A DNA stretch of 64,000 bases from Gemmiger sp. An87. Lineage in GTDB: Bacteria; Bacillota; Clostridia; Oscillospirales; Ruminococcaceae. The translations under genes and the position numbers were made by a program. Within the stretch, counting starts at the first letter, position 1. Each line of letters begins with the position of its first letter. Shown here in pieces: positions 52,225-61,005 of this stretch. The stretch is from positions 116,644 to 180,643 of the forward strand of contig NZ_NFHD01000003.1 of assembly GCF_002159185.1 (NCBI RefSeq), read 5' to 3'. The notes below the pieces were generated by a model. That model saw nothing but the letters and a program-made list of their open reading frames with translations, ran no database searches and was not told the DNA's origin.

Positions 52225-53242
52225 CGATGACTACTTTGTGGAATCGTTCAGCAACTTTGCCAGCGCGCATGCAACCGATTTGGAATTTTACAGTTATACC
52301 AATTGGCATAAGGCCATGGAAACGCTGAACACAGCCAAAAAACGGTGGGATGCGGTTTTGGCGGATCCGGAATTTCTGGATGAGATCAGTGGCGAGAAGT
52401 TCCTGAAGCTGGCCATTTCGGAAGAAACGCGTTTCGGTGCGGAAGTAGAGCGGACTACCATTAATATTTATCAGCCCGGAAACGCGATTATTACAGATAT
52501 TTTGAATGCTTTGGCTGTGGCGGGCGGCAAGAACGGAGCCAGAGCGCAGAACCATGCAAGGGTTATTCCGGTTCTTTCTGGTCAGGGCGGTGCAGGCTGC
52601 TCGGTGGTCAGCTATGCGCTGGCTGCGGCCGCAGTCCGCTCCGGTAAAAATGCGGTCTATCTGAATCTGGAATACGTTCCCACAACACAGCATTTGTATC
52701 AACATACCTTCACTTCCGATATGGATGACCTGCTGTTTGCACTGAAGGACGGTCGGGATATTGCCCCTACGGTGATGAACACCCTGGAGCGTAATCGGGA
52801 TGGTGTGCTGGTTTTGCCTGGATTCCACAGCTTGAATGATATGATGTCGCTGACGCAGCAAAATCTCCAGACGCTGTTGTCGGTGCTGGCAGAAAAAGCC
52901 AGTGTGGATTATATCTTTGTCGATTTTTCGGCAGGGTTTGGTGTGCCATGTCCCTGGGTTCTGGAAGAAAGCGTTGCAGCGATTCAGGTGTATACCGACA
53001 CGCAGGCTGGTTGGGCGAAGCTTTCGGCTGCACAGCAAGATCCATACATTCAGGAACTGCCGCTGCGGGGATCGCTGTTCACTGTGATCAATCAGTGCCG
53101 CAAACGGACGGAAAAGGATGGAGCCGATGCGGTAATCCCCTTCTCGGAAAGCTTGCAAAACGGGGTGCTGGTATCTGATGTACAGAACCGGAACCCGGCT
53201 TTTCTGCAGGCCTGTATGGAGCTGCTGAACAAATTGAATTAA
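52199..53242 (+). CDS. TadZ/CpaE-like MinD-family protein with degenerate P-loop
   Basis: A 347-residue protein of the TadZ/CpaE type, expected to place the Tad machine at the pole or membrane. An N-terminal receiver-like region (MTQILLYCDDDYF) precedes a MinD/ParA-like domain. The deviant Walker A position reads GQGGAGCS (128-135), where MinD proteins have KGGxGKT/S, so both lysines are replaced by Gln and Cys. The Walker B-like VDYIFVDFSAGFG is kept. It may bind nucleotide poorly. It overlaps the Crp/Fnr gene by 26 bp. Confidence 0.8.
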   Translation: MTQILLYCDDDYFVESFSNFASAHATDLEFYSYTNWHKAMETLNTAKKRWDAVLADPEFLDEISGEKFLKLAISEETRFGAEVERTTINIYQPGNAIITDILNALAVAGGKNGARAQNHARVIPVLSGQGGAGCSVVSYALAAAAVRSGKNAVYLNLEYVPTTQHLYQHTFTSDMDDLLFALKDGRDIAPTVMNTLERNRDGVLVLPGFHSLNDMMSLTQQNLQTLLSVLAEKASVDYIFVDFSAGFGVPCPWVLEESVAAIQVYTDTQAGWAKLSAAQQDPYIQELPLRGSLFTVINQCRKRTEKDGADAVIPFSESLQNGVLVSDVQNRNPAFLQACMELLNKLN

Positions 53243-53254
53243 GGTGGCGAAGCT

Positions 53255-54490
53255 ATGGAACTGACCAGCGAACTGCTCGAACAGATTTATCAGCGTACAG
53301 CGCGGGCGTTGGAAGGAAAAAGTGAGATCTCGGATGAGGAGATCAAAGACACAGCGGATAAGATTCTGCGGAATGTGAAGCCGGATACCTACATTTCGGT
53401 GCAGGACCGTCTGGAAGTGTGTAATTACGTTTTTAACAACATGCGTAAGCTTGGCCCCCTCCAGGCTATTCTGGACGATCGCAGTATTACCGAAGTGATG
53501 ATCAACGGACCTGACACGGTGTTTATCGAACGGAATGGCCGGCTTCAAAAGCTGCAGATGCATTTCGAGAGTGCCCGGCAACTGGAGGACATCATTCAGC
53601 GCATTGTTGCCAAGGTCAACCGAACCGTTGATATGTCCAACCCGATTTGTGACGCGCGCCTGGAAGATGGCTCACGCGTGAATATTGTACTGCCCCCGAT
53701 TGCACTGAACGGCCCCATTGTGACCATCCGAAAATTTCCGGATAAGGTGATTCAGTTTTCCGATTTGATTCGATGGGGTTCTGTTACGCCGGAAGCTGCG
53801 GCGTTTTTGCAGTCTGCAGTGGAAGCCAAATACAATATTTTTGTCAGTGGCGGTACCGGTTCGGGCAAAACCACTTTTCTGAATGCACTGTCCAGTTTTA
53901 TTCCTTCGGATGAACGTATTATTACCATCGAAGACTCAGCCGAGCTGCAGATCACTACGATTCCCAACCTGGTGCGTCTGGAGACCCGCAATGCCAATAC
54001 AGAAGGAAAAGGCGCCATTACGATCCGTGATCTGATCCGTTCATCGCTGCGTATGCGCCCGGAGCGGATTGTGGTCGGTGAGGTTCGCGGCGCGGAAGCA
54101 TTGGATATGCTTCAGGCGATGAATACCGGCCATGACGGCTCGTTGTCCACCGGCCACGCAAACTCGCCCCTGGATATGTTGTCTCGTTTGGAGACTATGG
54201 TACTTACGGGTTCGTCATTCCCCATTGAGGCAATTCGCCAGCAAATTGCTTCGGCGGTGGATTTGGTGGTGCATCTGGGCCGTCTGAGCGATAAGAGCCG
54301 TCGTACCCTGGATATTGTAGAATTGACTGGGTATGAGAACGGGAAATATCTGATCAATCCGCTGTTCACCTTTGAGCGAGAAGAGGAACTGCAGAACGGA
54401 AAAATCATCGGTGGCCTTGTGCGTACGAAAAACCCGATGCAGAATATGCACAAGTTTACGATGTCCGGTGTGAAATGCCAGGGGTTGTAA
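53255..54490 (+). CDS. Tad pilus assembly ATPase CpaF/TadA
   Basis: A 411-residue secretion ATPase of the CpaF/TadA family. Walker A is GGTGSGKTTF (about 200-209), the Asp box ERIITIEDSAELQ, Walker B RPERIVVGEVRGAEALD, and the His box NTGHDGSLSTGHANS. It drives pilin assembly and is followed by tadB and tadC. Length matches the family. Confidence 0.95.
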   Translation: MELTSELLEQIYQRTARALEGKSEISDEEIKDTADKILRNVKPDTYISVQDRLEVCNYVFNNMRKLGPLQAILDDRSITEVMINGPDTVFIERNGRLQKLQMHFESARQLEDIIQRIVAKVNRTVDMSNPICDARLEDGSRVNIVLPPIALNGPIVTIRKFPDKVIQFSDLIRWGSVTPEAAAFLQSAVEAKYNIFVSGGTGSGKTTFLNALSSFIPSDERIITIEDSAELQITTIPNLVRLETRNANTEGKGAITIRDLIRSSLRMRPERIVVGEVRGAEALDMLQAMNTGHDGSLSTGHANSPLDMLSRLETMVLTGSSFPIEAIRQQIASAVDLVVHLGRLSDKSRRTLDIVELTGYENGKYLINPLFTFEREEELQNGKIIGGLVRTKNPMQNMHKFTMSGVKCQGL

Positions 54491-54505
54491 AAGGGAGGAA
54501 GAATC

Positions 54506-55342
54506 ATGAAAAGCGCGCAGGATGAAGCGCTGCAAAAGGGAAAAAAGCGCAAAGAGAAAAACGAGCATCTAACGCCCACAAAGAACACCAACATTGCGGA
54601 GTTGGACTATGCGGTGTACATCATGACCAAGCGGGAGAAAATCGTGTACACACTGTTGGCGGCTGCGCTTTTGTTTGCGATAGGATATGTGTTTTATCGA
54701 AGTATAATTGTGTCCTGTTTGTTTGCGTTGCTTGCATTCAAGTATCCCAAAATACGCGCAGCGCAGATTGCGCTGAAGCGGCAGAAGGATCTGCGCATGC
54801 AGTTTAAGGATATGCTATACAGCCTGTCCTCTGCGGTTGGTGCGGGAAGCTCGGTGGAGCATGGTCTGGCGATTGCTCTGACCGACATGAAAAAGCAGTA
54901 TTCCGATCCTAAAACCAGCATCATTCAGGAATTGGAATTGATGGTTTCCCGCGTAAATCTTGGGCAGAACGTGGAAGAGGTTTTCAACGATTTTGCCCGC
55001 CGCAGTCACATTGAGGACGTGCAGACCTTTGCTAATATTTTTGAAGTGTCGAAGCGGACGGGTGGTAACTTGATTCGCATCATCCGACAGACAACGGATG
55101 TGATCAGCGAAAAAACCGACGTGAAAAATGAAATTGATACGGCGCTGGCGGGTCGAAAGATGGAGCAGAAAGTTCTGACCCTGATGCCGATCGCACTGGT
55201 GTTGTTTATGTCTGAAACAACGGACGGGTTCATGGACCCTGTTTTTTCCACCATCGGTGGTCGGGTTGTGGCCACTGTTTCCTTGCTGTTTATTCTGAGC
55301 GGGTATCTGTGGTCCAAGAAAATCACCGATATTGAAGTGTAA
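54506..55342 (+). CDS. Tad pilus assembly membrane protein TadB
   Basis: A 278-residue GspF/TadB-like inner-membrane platform protein. A charged cytosolic N-terminus is followed by two helices (about 45-82), the T2SSF helical domain (QFKDMLYSLSSAVGAGSSVEHGL... and RRSHIEDVQTFANIFEVSKRTGGNL), and two C-terminal helices. It sits directly behind cpaF with GGGAGG as ribosome site. Confidence 0.88.
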   Translation: MKSAQDEALQKGKKRKEKNEHLTPTKNTNIAELDYAVYIMTKREKIVYTLLAAALLFAIGYVFYRSIIVSCLFALLAFKYPKIRAAQIALKRQKDLRMQFKDMLYSLSSAVGAGSSVEHGLAIALTDMKKQYSDPKTSIIQELELMVSRVNLGQNVEEVFNDFARRSHIEDVQTFANIFEVSKRTGGNLIRIIRQTTDVISEKTDVKNEIDTALAGRKMEQKVLTLMPIALVLFMSETTDGFMDPVFSTIGGRVVATVSLLFILSGYLWSKKITDIEV

Positions 55343-55358
55343 AGGGGAGGACGGAGAT

Positions 55359-56231
55359 ATGGCAGAAATTTCTCCGATAGCGGCAGTCTATGCGCTTGCG
55401 GTTATTGTATTTGTATACCTTCTTTATAAAAAAGGGCAGAAAAAGTACAGCCGGCGCATTGAACCGCTGAGTAAGGAAGAATTTCCGTTGCGGGATTTTT
55501 TCCCCATTGGATATGTGCTGCTGGATATGGTGGGCTATCAGTATGGAACCAGCTTTGACCGTAAGCTGCGCAGTCAGCTGCGGGAAATACATGACCCGGA
55601 TTATACGGAATATTACCTCAGTGTATATTGGTGCGCTGCGGCCAGCTATCTGGCGCTGGGGCTGTTGGTTTCTGCAATGATGGCGGTTGCGGCAGGTCTG
55701 AGCGGCGCGCTTGGCGGAATTCTTTTGGGTGTCATTCTGGCCTATGTAAGCTTTGAGGACATCAAAAAGAAGGTGGAGACACGCCATTTGCAGATTGCCA
55801 TTGAAATGCCTGACTTTACCAACAAGATCCTGATTCTGTCTGGCGCGGGCATGACGATTCGTGCGGCGTTGATCAAGATTTCCCATGAAATGGCGTCGAA
55901 CAGCCCCTTGTATGAGGAGCTTGCCTACAGCGTTCGCATGCTGGAAAACGGCGCCACCGAAGAGGCAGCGCTGGAACGGCTGAACGTACGCTGCAATACC
56001 CCGCAGATGCGCCGCTTTACCTCGGTGATTCTGCAGAATCTGCATCGCGGCGGCTCCGATGTGATCGGCGCGCTGCAGGATATTGGCCGGGAGCAGTGGG
56101 CAGAACGCAAGGCTGCTGCCAAAAAAGTGGCGGAGGAAGCAGATACAAAGCTGCTGTTCCCCATGATGCTGATGCTGGGTGCTGTGGTGCTTATGACAGT
56201 TGCGCCTGCAGTGATGAGCATGCAGATCTAA
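55359..56231 (+). CDS. Tad pilus assembly membrane protein TadC
   Basis: A 290-residue TadC-type platform protein. A first helix (about 5-22), a pair at about 95-140, the T2SSF domain (EMPDFTNKILILSGAGMTIRAALI) and the C-terminal helix LLFPMMLMLGAVVLMTVAPAV are visible. The ATG at 55359 follows AAAGGGGAGG at 8 nt. It partners TadB in the machine. Confidence 0.88.
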   Translation: MAEISPIAAVYALAVIVFVYLLYKKGQKKYSRRIEPLSKEEFPLRDFFPIGYVLLDMVGYQYGTSFDRKLRSQLREIHDPDYTEYYLSVYWCAAASYLALGLLVSAMMAVAAGLSGALGGILLGVILAYVSFEDIKKKVETRHLQIAIEMPDFTNKILILSGAGMTIRAALIKISHEMASNSPLYEELAYSVRMLENGATEEAALERLNVRCNTPQMRRFTSVILQNLHRGGSDVIGALQDIGREQWAERKAAAKKVAEEADTKLLFPMMLMLGAVVLMTVAPAVMSMQI

Positions 56232-56297
56232 TTGTGTTATGGAGGCAAAGCAATTTGCCTGCATATAAAAAAGCTTTATTTTACAGGAGGACGTATC

Positions 56298-56492
56298 ATG
56301 TTGAAGGAATTGAAAAAATTCTGGCAGGAAGAGGATGGCATGGGCACTGTGGAGATCGTGCTGATCATCGCGGTGCTGGTAGCGCTGGTCATCATCTTCC
56401 GTAAGGCGATTGTTGGGTTTATGAACAGTGCCACTCAGAAAGTGTTCCAAGCGGCGTCGGAAAACCAGGACCCCAATTCTATCGCAGGATAA
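56298..56492 (+). CDS. Flp-type major pilin
   Basis: A 64-residue type IVb pilin precursor. The prepilin cleavage site is EEDG/MGTVEIVLII, with the glutamate at +5 of the mature chain and a hydrophobic helix behind it. A short tail ends NQDPNSIAG. The ribosome site ACAGGAGG and a very stable hairpin downstream suggest high expression. The mature peptide is about 50 residues. Confidence 0.9.
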   Translation: MLKELKKFWQEEDGMGTVEIVLIIAVLVALVIIFRKAIVGFMNSATQKVFQAASENQDPNSIAG

Positions 56493-56512
56493 ATTGACTT
56501 GACTAAGGGCCT

Positions 56513-56552
56513 TTGTATTTTGCCGCCCTGGAAACAGGGCGGCAAAATACAA
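56513..56552 (+). other. Perfect 18-bp hairpin with GAAA loop after the pilin gene
   Basis: Arms at 56513-56530 and 56535-56552 are exact reverse complements closed by GAAA. Only a short T run follows after a 6-nt gap, so partial termination or 3'-end protection of the flp mRNA is likelier than a complete stop. It would let the pilin be made in excess over the downstream TadE-like genes. Confidence 0.88.
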
Positions 56553-56582
56553 GTTCAATTTTTGGGGAGTGAGGGGAAGAAA

Positions 56583-57224
56583 ATGAAAGAGACGCGTACA
56601 GGCAAAGACGCGCAAAGGGGCATGTTCACCGTTGAGGCGGCGCTTATCATGCCTTTGATTTTGTTCAGCATTTTTGGGGTTATCTTTCTCAGCACGATCC
56701 ACTATCAGAATTTTGTGGCGACGGCCGAGTCTATACGCAGCGCAAACAGGATTGCTGCGTACTGGAGCTATATCGGGGTAGATAATCCGCCTGCTTTAAT
56801 CAGCGGCACACCGGCGGAACAATTAATCACGGTGAATTCATATGCTGCCCGGTCGCCGTATCGGTTTATCAGTGAAACCTTGGCTACTGCTGGAGGCAAG
56901 CGGCTGGACAACGGAGAAAAATACGCAAAAACAAGAATTGCGGGAATTCCCTTTCAGGTATACGCGGAGGGGCAGGCGGATGTGGAAGTATTTGCTGATT
57001 ACGGGTTCCTCTCCAGCTATATTGTGGTGAGTGCGAAAAAAACATACATCAACCCCCTGGGAGCGTTGATGGAACAGATCGGGATCGGGGAAAAAGAAGA
57101 ACGAAAGAGTACAGCGAAAGCGCTGATTACCAATCCCAGTGAATTTATCCGGAATGTGGACATCTTGTACGATGTGGGGCAGGGAATCATTCCCAACGAA
57201 CCAAAATCCGGTAAATCAGAATAA
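56583..57224 (+). CDS. TadE-like pseudopilin
   Basis: A 213-residue TadE-family protein. The prepilin-like site RG/MFTVEAALIMPLILF has the +5 glutamate, followed by one helix and an extracellular beta-rich part. A charged C-terminus ends SGKSE. It is expected to be processed by an A24 peptidase of the locus and to prime the pilus. The ATG at 56583 follows GAGGGGAAG. Confidence 0.82.
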   Translation: MKETRTGKDAQRGMFTVEAALIMPLILFSIFGVIFLSTIHYQNFVATAESIRSANRIAAYWSYIGVDNPPALISGTPAEQLITVNSYAARSPYRFISETLATAGGKRLDNGEKYAKTRIAGIPFQVYAEGQADVEVFADYGFLSSYIVVSAKKTYINPLGALMEQIGIGEKEERKSTAKALITNPSEFIRNVDILYDVGQGIIPNEPKSGKSE

Positions 57225-57244
57225 ATAAGAAAGAAGGCTGCGCC

Positions 57245-59566
57245 ATGTTCCATATGAAAAAAAGAACGAAAGGTGCCATCTCTGTTTTTTTAGCCCTGAT
57301 TTATATCTGGGTGTTTGTATTGATGTGTATTTTTGTGGACGGCGGACGCATCCGTATGGCGCAGGCACAAGCAGAGCAGATTCAGCAACTGGCCAATGAG
57401 TCGATGATGACTTACTATGACCAGGGGCTTTATGAATATTATGATTTGTTCGGTCAGGGCAAATACACAACAGAAGAAATGACCGTAAAGATTCAGCAAT
57501 ACATGCAGCAGGCGCTGTCGCTGGATGTATCCGGCTCGCTGGAAGGTGCGATGGATGCCTCCTGGATTGCTTCGCTGGACGGGGATACCTATTTTGATGG
57601 ATATGACCTGACGGTGGATCAGATCACCGTGGGCAGCACCCTGAACCTGGGCAACGAGGAAGTGTTCAAAAGCCAGGTGAACGATGCGATGAAATACAGC
57701 GGTCCGCTGATTCTGGCCAATAACTTCCTGGGTGTGCTGGATGAACTTTATGGTGCGAAGGAGAGCATTGCCACGGTGGAAGAATGCGTTGACGCAGTGT
57801 CCGGCGTGACAGATCAGTTGAATGCGTTCCAGACGCAGTTGGATAATATCCGCAATCAGCTGGCCAATTACTGTACCGATCCTACGGCGGAATTGTCCAT
57901 CGCGGAAAATTCCGGTGCGGCCAAGGACCAGACAGAGTATGCAGAGAAATTCGACAAAGACGCAAAGCATGAGCTGTCGGCGTGGGACAATAAAATCGAG
58001 GATGCTGTGGATGATGTGGTAGATGAGGTCGAGGATGCGCTGAATGGAGAAGAGGAAAACAGCGAGCAGGAGGATGATTCCGCAGTCAACGAAGCTCTGG
58101 ATAAAGTATACAAGGAATACGAAAAAACCATTGATAAGGTCAGCAGCAATGCCAAAACACTGGATACCAATCTGGGCAGTGTGATTCAGCAGGCAAAGTC
58201 GCTGGAAAGCAACCTCAAGTCCAAAAGTCAGGAGCTGAGTACAAAAGGTGGGCAGGCCAGCGGGAGCAATGCCCAGATATACAACGATTTCGGCGATAAC
58301 ATCGAGATTTCTCGCGAAAGCGTACACAATTATGTGGAAACACTGGAGCAGGTGCGCACAAAGGTGCAGCAGCTTTGTACCAAGGAACCGACTCATACGG
58401 CTGTGAAAAAAGCAGCCAAGGAGGTAACGGAGCAGCTGAAAGAGACAAAGGATCAGCAGGCAGAGGGTGCGTTGCTGGCGAAGGATGAAACCGCAAAGAA
58501 CTATGCCGCGTATCAGTTAAAGCTCTTCCAGGAAATTGTGAACGCGCTGCCGGGTCTCAGAATTTCGGCAGGCAGTGAGGAACACCTTGAGCCTGTAAAG
58601 GATGAGGATGGTACCAGCGCAGAGGGAGCGGTGGACTCCAGCTCCCGGTTTGGAACGGTGACCACACGCGCTGAGGCGGACGGTGAGACGGTTGCAGATC
58701 TGCATTCCAATGAATACAACCGGGACAATGCGGCGGAGAAAGCCAAAGAGATGAGCGGAACGGTGTCCAACATGTGTGATTCCTTCATTGGCAGCGCAGC
58801 CGGAGACGTGATGGACAACCTGTTCGAAAACGCATACATTCTGGGGAATTTCCGCGATTATGTCCATACTTACAAGATGACAAGAGATCAGATCGGGAAG
58901 GATGGCTGTGATTCTGTGGCCAATGCGAAATTCCTGAATGGAGACGAATATCTGACAGCAGAGCAGTATCAGAACATTGAAACGACCTGTGCGGAAGCGG
59001 AGTATGTACTGTTCGGGAACACAGATTCACGCAGCAATGTGGTCAGCGCTTATGCAAGCATCTATGGAATGCGTCTGGCGCTGGACTACATTTCGGTATA
59101 CATGACAAGCCAGTATCGGCAAGAGGTTTTGACTGCGGCACAAGCAGCGGGATATTTTGCACCGGTGGTTCTGGTGCTGATGCCCTTTGCCTTTGCACTG
59201 CCCAGAGCAGCTGCGGATATGGGCATGATCATGCAGGGCCAAACTGCACCGCTGCTGTTTACTGATGCTGACGACTGGCTAAAAACAGAGTTCACCAGTG
59301 GTGTTCTGTTGGGTTACAGTGATTATATGCTCTTTTTGCTCACCGCGATGAACCAGGATAAAAAGGTGAGCAGAATGCAGGATATCGTTCAGATGAATAT
59401 GCGTAAGCTGAACGGGGATTTCACTCTGGACAAAGCGCTGGTGAATACATATGTTCAGTCGGACTGTTCGGTGAAGTATCTGTTCATGACGCAGGCCTTT
59501 GTGCCGGACCAGTTCTCGTTGGATGGCAGGTACCAGTTCAGCGTGGCAACAAACGTGTCCTATTAA
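57245..59566 (+). CDS. DUF5702-like Tad-locus protein
   Basis: A 773-residue protein. The N-terminus has the TadG/E-like KG/AISVFLALIYIWVFVLMCIFVDGGRI, a single helix with a Gly cleavage-like site but no +5 Glu. A long acidic coiled-coil region (about 215-390), and a C-terminal hydrophobic segment (VVLVLMPFAFALPRAAADMG) follow. This layout fits DUF5702 proteins found in Firmicute Tad loci. The role is not known and probably concerns the extracellular base or tip. Start 57245, alternative 57254. Confidence 0.75.
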   Translation: MFHMKKRTKGAISVFLALIYIWVFVLMCIFVDGGRIRMAQAQAEQIQQLANESMMTYYDQGLYEYYDLFGQGKYTTEEMTVKIQQYMQQALSLDVSGSLEGAMDASWIASLDGDTYFDGYDLTVDQITVGSTLNLGNEEVFKSQVNDAMKYSGPLILANNFLGVLDELYGAKESIATVEECVDAVSGVTDQLNAFQTQLDNIRNQLANYCTDPTAELSIAENSGAAKDQTEYAEKFDKDAKHELSAWDNKIEDAVDDVVDEVEDALNGEEENSEQEDDSAVNEALDKVYKEYEKTIDKVSSNAKTLDTNLGSVIQQAKSLESNLKSKSQELSTKGGQASGSNAQIYNDFGDNIEISRESVHNYVETLEQVRTKVQQLCTKEPTHTAVKKAAKEVTEQLKETKDQQAEGALLAKDETAKNYAAYQLKLFQEIVNALPGLRISAGSEEHLEPVKDEDGTSAEGAVDSSSRFGTVTTRAEADGETVADLHSNEYNRDNAAEKAKEMSGTVSNMCDSFIGSAAGDVMDNLFENAYILGNFRDYVHTYKMTRDQIGKDGCDSVANAKFLNGDEYLTAEQYQNIETTCAEAEYVLFGNTDSRSNVVSAYASIYGMRLALDYISVYMTSQYRQEVLTAAQAAGYFAPVVLVLMPFAFALPRAAADMGMIMQGQTAPLLFTDADDWLKTEFTSGVLLGYSDYMLFLLTAMNQDKKVSRMQDIVQMNMRKLNGDFTLDKALVNTYVQSDCSVKYLFMTQAFVPDQFSLDGRYQFSVATNVSY

Positions 59567-59589
59567 ACGGAAAAAGGGGAGGAAACACC

Positions 59590-60324
59590 ATGCTGTTTGC
59601 GGCAAAAAGCAGGGCGGACAGCTCCAGGGGATCGCTTACCGTAGAGGCGACTCTGATCCTGCCGATCGTGCTCATCTCGTGGTTTACCATTATCAACCTT
59701 CTGAATATCTATCTGCTGCAGGCAGGAATTCAGCAGGCGCTGAACAGCACGGCACAGCGTATTTCGGAATACTGCTATCTTTTGGAGCGGGTCGATATGC
59801 TGGATGATGTTGCGGACATTATGAACATGAGCGGAACAACCACACAGAAATCCAGCAAATTGAAGGAAAGCTTCAACGATATGGGAACGCACGCCCAAAA
59901 AATCGGAGATGAGCTGAGCAATTTTTCAATCAGCAGCATCCAGACCATTGTGGACGAAGCCCAGGGCTTTTCCGAAAGTGCTCAGAATGCCTACGAGGTG
60001 CTGAAAAATGTGACGGAAGAAGATCTGACGGACTATTTTCTGAGCGAGCTCAGCAATGTGGGCGGGGGTACGCTCATGGGGCTTTTTGTGAATCAGTATA
60101 TCAGTGATCTGCAGATCAACACCAGGGATCTATCGGAGCTGGATTATACCAAATCAAAGTTTCTGTATGGAAACGATCAGGAATTTACGCTTGTAGTCAC
60201 CTACACATATCACAATCCGCTTTCGATTAAATTCTTTTCTGAGGTGGAAATGGCGCAGATGGTTACAATGCGGCCATGGGTCGGAGATGTGGGAACCGGT
60301 TTGAAGGACCTGGCCGGAAGCTGA
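59590..60324 (+). CDS. Second TadE-like pseudopilin
   Basis: A 244-residue protein with a prepilin-type site RG/SLTVEATLILPIVLISW (+5 Glu), one transmembrane helix, a helical outer region and a beta-strand end. It is the second TadE-type minor pilin of the operon. GGGGAGG precedes the ATG at 59590. Confidence 0.8.
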   Translation: MLFAAKSRADSSRGSLTVEATLILPIVLISWFTIINLLNIYLLQAGIQQALNSTAQRISEYCYLLERVDMLDDVADIMNMSGTTTQKSSKLKESFNDMGTHAQKIGDELSNFSISSIQTIVDEAQGFSESAQNAYEVLKNVTEEDLTDYFLSELSNVGGGTLMGLFVNQYISDLQINTRDLSELDYTKSKFLYGNDQEFTLVVTYTYHNPLSIKFFSEVEMAQMVTMRPWVGDVGTGLKDLAGS

Positions 60325-60342
60325 GAAATCAGGAAAGGAAGA

Positions 60343-60960
60343 GTGGGATTGAATATCCTTTGTTTCATAGCATGTGCGCTTGTTCTGAGCGGATTTTCGG
60401 TGTTTTTTGCACTGGGAGGCGTTGCCGACAGAAACGAGATTCTGCACCGTGCAAAGCAGCCTGAGGGAAAAAAACTGTTGATCATAATTGGCGCAGCAGA
60501 GCTTGGCATCGGAATTTACGGTGCATGGCTGTTTGGAATCGGGTATGACTGGGGGGCTTTTTTTGCGCTGGCCTCATACCTGCTGGCAATCACACCGGAG
60601 GATATTCGGCAGCATACCATTGCCGATGCAGCGACTCTTACTTTTGGTGTGCTGTTTCTGTTGCTCCGGCTCAGCCGGTTTCAGACGGTCGAACTCATCG
60701 ACGCACTTTTGGGCGCAGCCGTGGGTGCAGTCCTTTTAGGGCTTCCATACCTGATCCGGCGCAGCAGCATCGGTTTGGGTGACGTTAAGATACTGGCGGT
60801 TTGTGGCCTTATGCTGGGGCCGATCGGAGTGATTACGTTTTTGATGCGTGCGTTCCTTGCGATTTTTGTTTACAGTCTGGTTCAGCTGATCCGCAAGAAA
60901 GTGACGCTTCATTCAGAAACACCATTTGCGCCTTTTCTGCTGCTGGCTGCATTAATATGA
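60343..60960 (+). CDS. A24-family prepilin peptidase
   Basis: A 205-residue aspartic membrane peptidase. Catalytic D87 lies in TPEDIRQ and D147 in GLGD (144-147), the GxGD motif. About six helices are visible. It cleaves the Flp and TadE-like precursors. The start is GTG 60343 or, with better spacing to AAAGGA, TTG 60349. Confidence 0.87.
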   Translation: MGLNILCFIACALVLSGFSVFFALGGVADRNEILHRAKQPEGKKLLIIIGAAELGIGIYGAWLFGIGYDWGAFFALASYLLAITPEDIRQHTIADAATLTFGVLFLLLRLSRFQTVELIDALLGAAVGAVLLGLPYLIRRSSIGLGDVKILAVCGLMLGPIGVITFLMRAFLAIFVYSLVQLIRKKVTLHSETPFAPFLLLAALI

Positions 60961-61005
60961 ACGATGAACGGCGGAACCGCCTGACGAGATGTGGAGGAAT
61001 TTCAA

